Shown here piece after piece: positions 33,566-45,467 of a stretch of 64,000 nt of DNA (the stretch's first letter is position 1; each line of letters begins with the position of its first letter). Where the stretch lies: contig OX359193.1 of NCBI GenBank assembly GCA_947172415.1, positions 7,000,501 through 7,064,500 of the forward strand. The letters are read 5' to 3'. The notes under the pieces were generated by a model, which did no database searches, had not been told where the DNA came from, and was given only the letters and a program-made list of their open reading frames with translations. Both the position numbers and the translations under genes were made by a program. Source of the stretch: Chondrosia reniformis. Lineage: Eukaryota; Porifera; Demospongiae; Chondrillida; Chondrillidae.

Positions 33566-34556
33566 TACTCAACTGCATGCACTGAAAGAAATGCCCTGCA
33601 ATCAAAGGTACACAAAAATGTGGAAATAAAAATATTTAGGAAAGTACATTGAATAAAACATAAAGGTGTACTTCTTCCAATACTAAGTACACAGACATAC
33701 ATACTAAACTTCCAACAGTTACTTGATCAGATATTGAAACATAAAAAACTAAGAGACAGAATTATTACTCCCAAGTACTAAATACTTTAGTATAGATAGG
33801 TGGGTAGTGACTATATTAAGGTATTTAATAATTCTGAATAATGAAAATACTAATAAATCCTCCAAATAGTCTGTATGTATTCAGTTTGTTTGTCATGACA
33901 TTAAGAGATAGGGGAACTGCGCGAGAGAAGATTTGTATGTGCAGAGAAATATAGTGAAAATCAGTCAACTGGCTTAGGTCCCGGTCTAACAGAGCTACAA
34001 ACGCACACAAGCACAGCTGTAAGTCTTATTCTATCCATAAGGATTCATTAACTTGCCACTAACTCACTGGAAAGTTTAGAAATGACGACGCCACCACATT
34101 CGTTTAAACCCTTGACCCCGGATGAAGAGCCATTTTGTATAATAACGCCGGAGCACTATTAACGCCCTAGGCTCTAAAATAATAAGCGGAAGAAGCGATT
34201 AGACTTACGTACCCCTATAGTTTCCCACAAAATATTTTGATATTCAATTCCTGGAAAGTCATAATGAAAGTACTGTTGGGGATAAATTCAAGGCGGCAGA
34301 CGATCTAATTCAGTTACGACTGAAAGTTTACACTATTTTTTGTTGCAATTTGCAGTCTCGTCAATTTTGAAGATATTACTAGTGTTACCCAAATAGAGTG
34401 AGCAGTATACCTCTAGATAGTCAGTAGAGTCTTTAGCTGTAACCGTAGATCTACATCTGCAACCTCTAGTATCTACAGCTGATAGCTGCTAACCAGAACA
34501 GTTCAGCTTCATCTGCAAATATCTTGATTTCATTTTTCATCACATTGCAGCACTTT
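33566..34556. other. Intergenic between divergent AMPK gamma and TNF ligand 1
   Basis: About 1 kb with no coding signal. A splice acceptor (CATTGCAG, ending at 34550) lies just upstream of the TNF1 ATG, so TNF1 probably has an upstream non-coding exon inside this stretch. Confidence 0.5.
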
Positions 34557-35810
34557 ATGGAGAAATCGCCAGAAGCAAGTTGGGAGCTCGAGAAGAGTCA
34601 CGGGAGAGGCAAGGGGTCTGCTATCAATGTGCTCATCGTGGCAATAGTGTTGGTGTTGTGTGGAGCAGTTTTGTCACTGATAGTTTGGAATTTCAAACTT
34701 AACCTCCAAATTCATGATGTGGAGAGTGAGGTATGTATTGTAGTATATGTGCATGCATGCTGAAATACTGTGGTATATCTAAAGAATTGCAGTTATTGGT
34801 TTCTCGGCACTTAGCATTAAATTATGCTAATCATTGCAGATAATCCAGCTCAAATTTGAAGACAAAAACCAAACTTCTGATGACAAGAGAAATTACAGTT
34901 AGTTAATTTAAGCCCTTAATACATGTATGTATACAGCTCGTGCCTGATATCAGCACTGTCTGTGATCTATTAAGAGGTAGCTAGTTTCTGTTATTACTAG
35001 AATGTTTGTGAGAGCAAAATTGATATACCACTATTGGTATAGCATTATGATTATGTTGCATATTTATATCTGCTTCTCTTGTGAAAAATGTTTTGTATAT
35101 GCAGGAATGAGAAGAAGCCATCTTATTGAGGTTAGATACTGTATGCCTTATAACCTTAGTAAGTTTGACCATATGGTTTGACTTCTTGTCGATGGGCAAG
35201 CAGCCTCAGACATTCAGTTGTGACAATTCTCTCTCTTCAGGAAGATCAAACACCATCTGCTCATGTAGTTACATGCATCAATGGATTCCAATCATTGGGG
35301 AACATAGCCGGTAAACACATTTTATTCTCTTAATGAGTATCTCTTTAACCAAATTTCTTCACCTCCTATTTCTTCCTAGCTGATGGTGTTTTGACCAATT
35401 TCTGGTTGGCTAGTAACAGCGAATCAGATGTCAACTGCAAACAGACTCACAAAAATATTATTCATTGTCAAGGAAACATGACACTTGAAGATGGAAGTTA
35501 TCTAAAAGTTCCTCGAACTGGTATATACCATGTTTATGCTCAGCTGGGCCTGGTCACTCACCATACCCCAACACCAGGATTTAACATTGCCAGAATATGC
35601 AATGGTAGTAGAACTGATGTATTAGAGACATTTGAGACTGCATTCACCTCAAGAAGGAATCACCTATCTTATCCTTTCTTAGCTGGAACATTCCAGATGG
35701 AAAGGGGGTGTGGTTTTGCTATTACAATAAACACTTTTAAATTTGGCAGACAATTGCAGTTTTCACACGAGGTGTCCCAAACATTTTTGGGCGCATTTCT
35801 TGTTCACTAG
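34557..35810 (+). CDS. TNF-superfamily ligand 1 (type II membrane protein)
   Basis: Five exons: 34557-34730, 34840-34897, 35105-35130, 35241-35310 and 35380-35810, 252 residues in frame. A short cytoplasmic N-terminus is followed by a transmembrane helix (about residues 22-46, INVLIVAIVLVLCG), a stalk encoded by two tiny exons, then a TNF homology domain that opens with PSAHVVT (strand A), holds YLKVPRTGIYHVYAQLGL (the conserved G-x-Y-x-[VI]-Y-[SA]-Q strands) and ends FLGAFLVH. This start and the FxGAFLV end are diagnostic of TNF ligands, which act as trimers on TNF receptors. A second gene and a spare head exon lie downstream. Confidence 0.93.
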
Positions 35811-38800
35811 AACAAGTTGATGCATTTGAGCAAGTCTTGCCGACCAAGCCCGAGTAACAATCTACATTGTATTAACTACTACTGCAACTTTTTATTATTT
35901 TTGCAGTTTGTGTTCTAAATTATTTTACTGCACATTGAATAATGTGTTACATATTCCTTGCATAATAATTAAAGTTGAAAATCAAATTAATAATACAATA
36001 CATTTAATAACAAAAAAGAAAGCAACAGCAAATTATATATGACACTTACGTATAACTAATAATGAAACATGATTATAACATGAAAAGGCCTAACTGTACA
36101 TGTCCATATACAATTGAATACTAGATGACAATAATACACAAGAATATGTATATAATCTAAAAATATAATCTAATACAAATATACTGCACTACAATATAAT
36201 ACAAATAAACACAGTAATACAATATAATACAAATACTGTGACAGTAATACAGTATAATATATACAATATAGCTTTTCATATACATATACATATATATACC
36301 CAATAGAAATTGAACTGACACCCTAAAGGTTAGATGCAACTCTGGACTCCCATACAAACAAAGGATATAGACTAAATAAACAATAAAAATATGAATTTAA
36401 TTTAATATTCACGACAGCTCAATGAATATTGCTATATGCCTACATACAGTATATAACTAACAGAACTGTGCAGCAATTAAGTACTTTATATAGGCCTTCA
36501 CTACTCCCTATGCATGGTCAGTTTCATAACCAAAGGTCTGCATGAAACACGTAAACTCATGAGACATCCAACTTCAAGTTGCATCGAAGATTACCCATTG
36601 ACTAACTGTCTTGTTTACTGCACACAACTTTCAAAATGAACTGCTTGGTAACATATTGCTGGAAACAAATTTTTTAACCAGGAAGACATACAAATGAGGT
36701 TATGCTTTTACTTGGTTTATGGATGCCACATAGCTACACATCACCCACTATTTGCAACATCAGCACTTTACTCAACACCCCTTGAAGAGACATAGGTGTT
36801 TGTGGGCATGGAGGGGTATCCCAAGGGAAAGTTTGCTAGATAATTGTAAGGGACTGGCAAGGTTTTACCATTCATGAGGAGAGGGCCCCTCCCCAAGAAG
36901 ATCTGAACAATAAACTGGTCTTTTATTATAATACTACAAGCTTGGGAATCTTGGGTGGCGTTTAGAATGCTCTAGTGTGGTGGAGAAATATGCAGCTTTC
37001 AGTGGATATATTTAATAGTAAGTCCCTGGTCAGTAGCCACACAACTGAGATTATGTAGTTAGGAAGTACCCTCTACTATTTCTGTAATTCCTAGTAACCT
37101 TTCTCACACTGGGGCTGATTAGAGAAACTACCCAATACCTTTACTTTAGTCACAGGGACACTCCTAAGAGGATAAAAACGCTCTTCCTTCCTTTTAAGTA
37201 GCTATTAACTGGCTTCAGAGCTACAGAGAGGATGGTAGGCTCTTTTAGGTAACAACTGTAGGCAAATCCTTGGGATATTTACTTTTAGGCCCTTATGGAA
37301 ATGTATACCATAGCTCCAAGATCAATAACTGAGTTAATCAACATTTAAATAGCCATAATGGGTATTATATTTCCATGATACACATGAAGCAGTAAACACA
37401 GCAGCCCCTCACTTGTCTTGTCAAATTACCAAGGGGAGGTTAGGTTCAAATTCCAGAGCCATTTATCAGGTATCAGGCTTATTAAGGCCATTAATGGCAA
37501 GGAGGTTAGAAATCAATTTTATGGGTACAGATAAACATAGACTAAGGCAACTCTATTTTAAAAAGTAACTATGGTAACTGTGTTTTTCCTATAGTGAGTA
37601 TCATAGCTAAGGAAACCCATAAATATATTTTATACATATACAGTAAAAACTCATTTCCTATACATGTTATACTAAAGGTAATAAGCCCTGGACAAGGATA
37701 CAGTTGGACTCTTTCTTTCTCATCTGATCCTGAACATGTACTTTATATGCTAAAGAATATAAAAATGGGACGTTAGGTTGGATGTTACTTCAAAGTAACA
37801 CACTTTAGTGTTGCTCTCCCAGTTCCCAGAATGAGGTGTCACTTCTGTAAGTGAAAGTATGCTTTGTCTCCATGGAGATTGCACTCCTACGTACATCTCA
37901 GCCCCCTGGCAATGAATACATTAATACTGTTATCTTCAAGGAGCTCTGAAACCTACAGGGAATGTGGGAAGGAAGACGTTACAGTGTAGCATGATATCAT
38001 GCAGCTTCAGAAAGAGTCATCAAGTAATTTCAAGTAAATGTATGGAGCTTGGTTTGTCAATTTCCATAATATAAGCTATATACACTACATAAGGTATACA
38101 CATGTACAGGTCTGTATATCCACAGACATTATAGAGAGACATTTTAGTATATTCAGGTATGCATAAATGTGTACCTATATATACGTACACAATGTAGATT
38201 TCAGTAAATATGGTTTGTCTGTACAGCTGCAATTACTGTAGAATAGATGTAACATGTTTTAAGATGGTGTATTAAATTATTTATGGGATGGGCACATGCA
38301 GACGCTCATCTATCAATTAACACAAATATGACACTTTAAAGGGAGACATTCAGATTAAGCAAATGTTATTCTGCATACAAAATACCCAGTGAGGGTAGCT
38401 AATGGTGCTGTTACCAAGGAAGTGAGTCATTCATGATCAACTGCCTTTTGTAATCCATACAATCACTGGAGGGATAGGAAAGAAAACCTCCTTTACATAT
38501 ACGTACGTATATGGCCCAAGATCTAAAAAAACAGGAAATCTAATCATCATACTTACATTAGGGAAATTTTGTGGAATTACCTGGATATTGGAGTTCCAGC
38601 TGGTATGTCTATATACCTATCATGGAAGTGGAGTTAACTTGTAAAGGAAACCTTCTATGATTTCAATATTTACCTTAAATACTTAAGGTTATCTTGGGGG
38701 TATTTCTAAAGAATATACGAGCAATCAAAGATGAGGAAATCATGAACTACATAGTAATATTAGTGTGTGCAAGAATACACTCCTAAAACATACAGTATAT

Positions 38801-41384
38801 TACATTGGTAACTGCAGACTTTTAGGAGGCAATGTTCATAGTTAATCAGTAACTTCAAAGAGCTGCTGTGTGTCATTCATAGCTCCACCTACTTAATGAA
38901 ATTAGTCAGTATTTTATTATTGAGGGGTTAGGTTTATGAGATTCATAGTGTAAAAATCAACAATGAACACAGCCCACAACAGATGTCTCCCATTGGCTCC
39001 CAAGAGAGAAAGAGCAAAACAATGAATATCAACTAGCAGTTCCAGCTGCAGGGACCACAGGCACACAGCACAAACAGATAAGGGTTTTCAGTGCTATAAT
39101 ACTTATCTCACCAGACAACCACATGCACACACAAAGTATATATAGAGCGATAGAGGTATATATCTAGATAGTGAATTCTCTATATATTTACTGTGGCAGA
39201 AACACCCCTTAACTTCAGTGCATGCATATACTGTCAATTACAACTATATATATTACTTATATTGGTAATATATATAGCCTGCAAAGATGTAGGAGATAAA
39301 TGTACGTACGTATATAGTAGTGCATGAATGTATTTATAGTTCTCTATGCTACTTTATGAAGCTACAGTACATCAGAAAGTGTGGTAAGTATATATGTATG
39401 TATATGTACACTGCATGAAAAACATATAAGATATAGTTATGGGGAATGACTGTCAATGCTATATATGTATAATATAGTTTCTTAGTGATAATACATACAC
39501 TATACATTTATACAGGGGGAGGGGACCAGGACCCATAAAATGCATAAATATGAATATAACACATGCATGTATATATCCAGTTTTTGTAATACGTTATATA
39601 TGTATTTACGTATGTGTACATATATACAAACGAGTATATATATACACATATATATACTCGGCATGGCAATGGAGTATAATAGTTGTATATAGCCTATTGG
39701 CTATATATAGGACTTCCACTGAAGTACAATTACTATATTTAGGCTATAGTCCTCGTCTCTGTGCTATAACTATGTATTTGCAAATGTACACGTGTATATA
39801 CAATCTATAATATACACCTATCCTTAAATAAGGCAGTATATAATGCCATAGATGATTGTAGACACACTTTGTATGTACTATTGATTTCTTCTTGAAATAA
39901 TTAATAGGATAACATATATAAATATATCAATAGTACATATATAAACAATTTAAGTGTTATAATGGGTGATAACACTAAATATAAATATAAAGAGTACTAT
40001 ATAGGTCTGTTTATAATTGATTATGCAAAATTTCTATTAACCAGTACACTATATTACATTTCTCCTATTAATGGAATGTTTCATATATGTATAAGTAGCC
40101 TTATCAAGGTTTATTTTTACCAATGGGGCAGAGTATCATATTTCAAATTCATAGCCTCTGAAACTGAAAATAAACAGTTTGTGTGGGGGGTCACCTATAA
40201 TTATAATCATTAACCAGCCCTCCACAAGATCAACAAACCCTGATCATCCATCGATCTGCAATTGAGGTCTATATACAATTTTATTTTATGCTGTATATTA
40301 CATACCATATATGTATATATGTAAACGTATACGTATAGGTGGTACATAGGACAGATTTGTTTAGAATGTCCATACTTGCACCTCCACATACTTACATGAT
40401 AGCAGTTTCTTTAGCTACATCATTGTGTACTATTGTTGTACAAATCATAATGCATGGGAACCAATTAAGCATGTAACAATTATCAGAAATTTCAATTAAG
40501 TTACAGGATCCTTGGCAACAGGTAAACAAACTGGTTGATGTAAATAATGCATAATATTCACAATACTTTGTTCCATAGAGGGGCCCCCAGAGGGGAGGAA
40601 GGAGATGGAAGGGAACTGTGCTCCTGAATGAGGGTCCAATAGAGGCCAAGGGAAGTGGGATACCTTAGTGTCTACTCCTCTATATACCCAGGTGTGGGCA
40701 GATAGCTACAAGTATACGTATATGCACATATTCAATGGCTATATAATCAATTCTAGTTAAGATGGTGTCACTGTTAGAACTGGACCCATCTGTGGCAAGA
40801 AACAGCATCATAAGGCTTGTGGGTTATATAAATAAAGAGAAATAGTTTTCCACAGTGACACATGGCTTATAGCCCTAATAACACAGTCAGTTTGGGTAGT
40901 AACATAGTCAGTTTGGGTAGTAACACACTTAAATCAAATCCAATACTCTTTGCTATTTCACATTTATTAGATACCAACAATTACGTACAAGAACTGTTTC
41001 AGATGACATACACTGATTGTAATATACAGCATTTAACATATTACTTTACTCACAGTATTATATATAGTATATACAGACAAATGTTTAAGAGCCTGGAGAC
41101 TAAAGTTGACATTTCATTTTCAATTTCCTTTTTCCTAGAATGTCACCATCACGTTATGCTTAAAGAAGCTTGGGACTATAATATCTCTGAAGGGACTGAG
41201 ATCTGTATTCACCATGCAGAACCAGACAATATCTGTTACCTTAAATGTAGCCACAAAACTTAGTTCTTCACCTTCCTACTCTTCCCTCTTCCTAGAAGCC
41301 CCTGTGTTTATCTTCCTGGGTCACACCCACTTCTTCCTAACTTCCTGTGTATTGTAATTCCAAGAAACCCAAACTCAAAGGTGC
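35811..41384. other. 5.6 kb gene-poor stretch inside the TNF cluster
   Basis: No supported gene. 39200-40350 is very AT-rich with dense TATATA and TACGTA motifs. An open frame at 40862-41263 has a plausible acceptor (TTTCCTAG) at about 41139 followed by a Cys/His-containing segment (EICIHHAEPDNICYLKC) to a TAG. It might be a 3' exon of an unseen gene, but its upstream half looks non-coding and I recognise nothing in it. Confidence 0.45.
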
Positions 41385-41392
41385 TATAAAAG
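41385..41392 (+). promoter_or_regulatory. TATA box, likely promoter of TNF ligand 2
   Basis: TATAAAAG at 41385-41392. A start near 41415 would give a 5' UTR exon ending at a donor (TTCAAG then GTAAAA) at about 41587 and a second exon beginning after TTTAG at 41943, 16 bases before the TNF2 ATG. Several TTCC (ETS-like) motifs lie upstream. Inferred from sequence only. Confidence 0.5.
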
Positions 41393-41958
41393 GAAGAGTA
41401 AAGCAGCTGTCAACAGCAAGAGTAAATAGCTAGCAATCTCCAAGGATCACCTTTTAAAACTTCAGAGCTCTTCTCCTTCCCCCAAGGGTCTCAATCTAGG
41501 CTGAGCATATCCTTCTGCAGCAAGTATTTAAGCTCCTTCAAAAGTTCTGATTGAAGGATTTTACAGGTTTCCAAGACTCCTTCAAGGTAAAAAGGTCCTT
41601 GCATTTTCAATTTATCCAGTCAATAAACTACAGGGGTGGTGAGAGCTCCTAAAGGGAGGGGCTCCATCTCTCATGGAACTGGGCGGCAAATTTTTACACT
41701 ACTACTACTACTACTGAATTTGTTGAAAAGTCTCATTAGTGGGGGCCTGGGCTAAGCTTCAGAATGAGGGGCTAAGACCCCCTGCTTACACTGTACAATG
41801 CTTAGCCTTTGTTACCAGCATATGATTGGAGCTGTGTGGATAAATATGCATATATACATGTAGTAGCCAGTATGTTTATAGCTACATATATCACCTATTT
41901 TGAATGATGTATAGTTTGTGATTGCCTATATTGTGTCATTTAGACTGAGGCTTTCATT

Positions 41959-43910
41959 ATGAACCCGGAGTGTGGTCAGACAACAAATAAGTCCTCTCAA
42001 GTGGGAGCTAGCTCCAGAGGGAAGAGTCTGGCACTGGTCATATTTGGACTTGTGGTAGGCATTGTTGGTTGCAGTTTGGTAGCTGGTGTCAGCTACTATG
42101 CTGGTAGAGAGTCTCAAAACAAAGGAGGGGTGGAGACAGGGGAGTTTAATTGGGTGAGCCAGCTGCATCATCTGTGGTTGTAAATTATAGCCCTATAACA
42201 AGATTCATACTGTAAATAATAGCCCTATAACAAGATTCATTATGTACACACCCATCCTTCTAAAATAACCTTAAAGAGGTCAGAATATATTCGTAAAGGT
42301 TCATCCTGGCCTTTATCTAACCAGATACAGACAGATCATGGGGTTATATGACATACAGGTGGAGATCGTTGGTAGTTATATAGACTAACCATGGCCTTAA
42401 ATGATGTGTAAACGATGTGCGGTGCCCGGCGATATAAAAGTGGATAGGATCACGTGATGTCAACAAATAAATATACGTAGCCTAGAATACAATTTAGTGC
42501 TCGAATCGACCATACGACGATTGTACGTATTCAAACCGTAGGCTACTAACCCTTAGATTCGGCTTCTTAAGGACGTCACGTAACTAGTCACACTGCTTAC
42601 AGGATCGCTGCTAGATCTTTCTTAATAAGTTGTGTGTTAAAATGGTCCTACAAATCTGTAACTTTGTAGCTAGACCTGAAGTATTACTGAGATTGGAGGA
42701 ATGAAGTCCAATATTCATTCTATTGATTATTCATCTTTTCATTGATTTACCTTTGCACAAGCAATATGCAATTACTTTCCATTTTCCATTCACTTGCAGG
42801 ATGATGTTCAGCATGATCCAAGCAAGGTTGTCAGAAGGAATGGTGAGCTCAGTTGCTATATCTACTTGTGCAGTGCAGTTTGTTATCATAGCTATCTTTG
42901 TATGTATTTAGCCCCATGGCAATGCAGTTCCAGTCTTAATGGAGTATGTTAACCAGATATACTTTATTGTTAACCTGACTTATTTTATCAAACTAGATTT
43001 GGTACAAAGTAAGGATTAACCTGCTGTGCATGATAAATGCAATTTTGTCCTTTTTCCTTTAGACGCCTGCTGCCCATATAGTTGGAAGCAAACCTCCCTT
43101 TGCCCATCCATCTTCACCAATTAACGTGACAAGTTAGTTTTCATTTCATTCTTACATTAAGTGACACACAGGTAGTGCAGTAGCACATGGGTGTAGCCAC
43201 AGGTAGTGCAGTAGCACATGGGTGTAGCCACAGGTAGTGCAGTAGCACATGGGTGTAGCCACAGGTAGTGCACTAGTACATGGGTGTAGCCACAGGTAGT
43301 GCAGTAGCACATGGGTGTAGCCACAGGTAGTGCAGTAGCACATGGGTGTAGCCATAGGTAGTGCAGTAGCACATGGGTGTAGCCACAGGTAGTGCAGTAG
43401 TGCATAGGTGTAGGCACAGGTAGTTCACAGAGCGACCAAATGTACACCACTCTTGCAGGTCCGTGGAGACAGGGCAGTCGGATCATACCAATTAATCTCA
43501 GTTGGACGTGCACTGGATCACATGCAATTCTGAAGGGAGGCATGGTTGTGGACAGCCATGGTTACCTCACTGTACCAAAAGCTGGAGTGTACTACATCTA
43601 CAGTCAACTGCTGATAATAGACCAACGAAGCAACCGTCTTGTCCCCCTTGGGAGCTCAACCCTCAAATCAACCAAGAACGGGTGGAGGGTGCTCATGAAG
43701 ACATCTGTTCCACTTGGTATTCTTCATGGTGGATCAGGAAATGAGATGAGTGAAGCAAGTACATACCATGGGGGGCTGTTCCAGCTAGATGCCAATGACA
43801 AGATAGGAGTGCAACTAAACAATTTTCAGCGTTTTGTTCCGGAGCAAACTGTGAAGCTGGTCAATGTCAACTCCTATTTTGGTGCCTTTCTAGTGGATAG
43901 CTACAACTAA
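41959..43910 (+). CDS. TNF-superfamily ligand 2 (type II membrane protein)
   Basis: Exons 41959-42153, 42800-42842, 43063-43132 and 43459-43910. Residues 1-22 are cytoplasmic, then a transmembrane helix (LALVIFGLVVGIVGCSLVAG) and a Gly-rich stalk. The third exon is 70 bases, as in ligand 1, and opens with TPAAHIVG. The head exon has GYLTVPKAGVYYIYSQLL and ends YFGAFLVDSYN. Exon 42800-42842 ends in phase 1 but the next must be read in phase 0; ligand 1 has a 26-base exon making the same transition, so a small unseen exon between 42843 and 43062 is likely (or donor GTTGTC at about 42827 is used). An AATAAATAAA signal lies at 43920. Intron 43133-43458 contains a minisatellite. Confidence 0.88.
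43166..43425. repeat. Minisatellite, about 31-bp unit, 8 copies, TNF2 intron
   Basis: Unit CACAGGTAGTGCAGTAGCAC followed by ATGGGTGTAGC. It fills nearly all of the 326-base intron before the head exon. The minus-strand ORFs across it (LPVATPMCYCTT) are artefacts. Confidence 0.96.
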
Positions 43911-44382
43911 TTGTGTTACAATAAATAAAATGGTCTTGGAGATTGTGTTACATTTTCCTTCCACTGACAGTCCCAATCTAAATATTTGTAACTGTAAACT
44001 TATTAATTTAAGTGTATGCTAATAATTTTAACAACATAATAACATGCCTTTTTGTGTGTCTTGCTGATTGAAACTACCTTGGAGACCAATCCAATCTGTA
44101 TAACAGTTCAGTTTTACAAAGTTATTTTTTGTAACATTGGAATAAATAAACCCTGTGTATTATCTGCTACTAGATTGATACATATAGAGAGAGATTCAAA
44201 CCATTTTTATTGTATATATATGAAGAACTGTGCTTACTCCTTAATATTTTGTGCATGCACACATTGAAATGGCTATGTATTATTTATTAATAGTGACTTC
44301 TCCTTCATAATGAATTAGTTTGCAAGCCCCACTTGCTTGACTATGAATGAATCTTGATTGTATCATTTTTGATAATACATAG
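43911..44382. other. Gap before the spare TNF head exon
   Basis: About 470 bases. Contains polyadenylation-like AATAAATAAA at 43920 and AATAAATAAAC at about 44141. No membrane-anchor or PAAH-type exon was found here. Confidence 0.5.
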
Positions 44383-44861
44383 GTTGGGAAAACCTGTATG
44401 GCCAAACTTTCACTATAATAAACTTCACAGAAATTCATCCTAGGAGTTACATCAAAGGAGTGCAACTTTGTCATGGACAAGGGACTTACATACAAATTCA
44501 AACTTGTGGCTTGTATCATATCTACAGTCAGGTAACATGGAGGACAGGAAGGATGGTACACCCAGCTGCCCATAGACAGGAAGGTGCACAGTTTGGTCAC
44601 GAAACAATACTTATTTCATTATCCCATCTAAAATGCCAATGTGGTGCAGTCAAAAGAAAGATCATACGATACAAAGAAAGACTTTTAGCGACAGAATATC
44701 CAATATTACCAAGCAGGAATCACTATGGTATCACTTCGGTCCAGTCGGGGGCTTTCCCTTTGTGTAAGGGAGACAGAGTGTACATTCAAGTCCTTCCGCT
44801 GACCCCATGCTGCATCAGCTACCTACCAGAACACACCTTCTTTGGACTGCACATGTTATGA
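44383..44861 (+). CDS. TNF homology-domain exon without anchor exons
   Basis: One phase-1 exon beginning after ATACATAG and ending at TGA (44859-44861). Encodes about 159 residues of TNF head: INFTEIHPRSYIKGVQL, then the hallmark CGLYHIYSQVTW, KGDRVYIQVLPL and the end EHTFFGLHML. Compared with ligand 2 it has extra cysteines (CQCG; TPCC). No upstream exon for membrane anchor or strand A was found, and its phase matches the donor at 43132 of ligand 2, so it may be an alternative last exon of that gene, or the 3' part of a third gene. It is open and intact. Confidence 0.75.
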
Positions 44862-45467
44862 AGAAGTGTCGACTTGATTGTTATCCACACATTGCTATAT
44901 TGTTTATTTATATAGTAAATTATGTATATATACCAGTGTATTGAAATGATAATCTGATGTAATTACAATTATGAAAAGCATATATTTTAAGATTCAAATG
45001 GGTATTTGGATAATAATGATACGATTACATCATGCAGTCAGTGAGTAATAATTTATGCATATACAGATCAGTTCAAGATCGTATGTATGTACATGCATGA
45101 AAAATAATATAGGCATACGTACGTTGCAACAGATATACAATATCAGAGCTCAATTACAAGGTTATCAGATAAACCAAACCATACATACACACAATACTTC
45201 TTTAGTATAATTTATACAGGAAATTCTTACCACTCTGTTGTTAGGCAGGATCGATGCATTAGTTAAACCACTCCTGAATACGTACGTATACATGTACCAT
45301 GTGCAGATATATATACTAAGAAAGAGATCTAAGAGTGTACTTATGTTTACTTGTGACTGTAATTATTAGACTGACAATTCTAGTCAACTGATATATTATG
45401 TAGCACCTCTTAATTACATAGTTAAAATCTTTCCATCCATACAAAACCAATCAAATATTCATTATTT
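44862..45467. other. Intergenic, convergent TNF head exon and LRR gene
   Basis: About 600 bases, AT-rich with ATACGTACGT and TACGTACGTATA palindromes; no coding signal. Confidence 0.5.

Noticed and set aside
39250-40350. Possible replication origin or matrix-attachment region in the very AT-rich spacer
   Set aside because: AT-richness alone does not support it, and the whole genome is AT-rich.
43152-43543. Minus-strand ORF with LPVATPMCYCTT repeats
   Set aside because: Translation of the 31-base minisatellite in the TNF2 intron; no splice logic or start.
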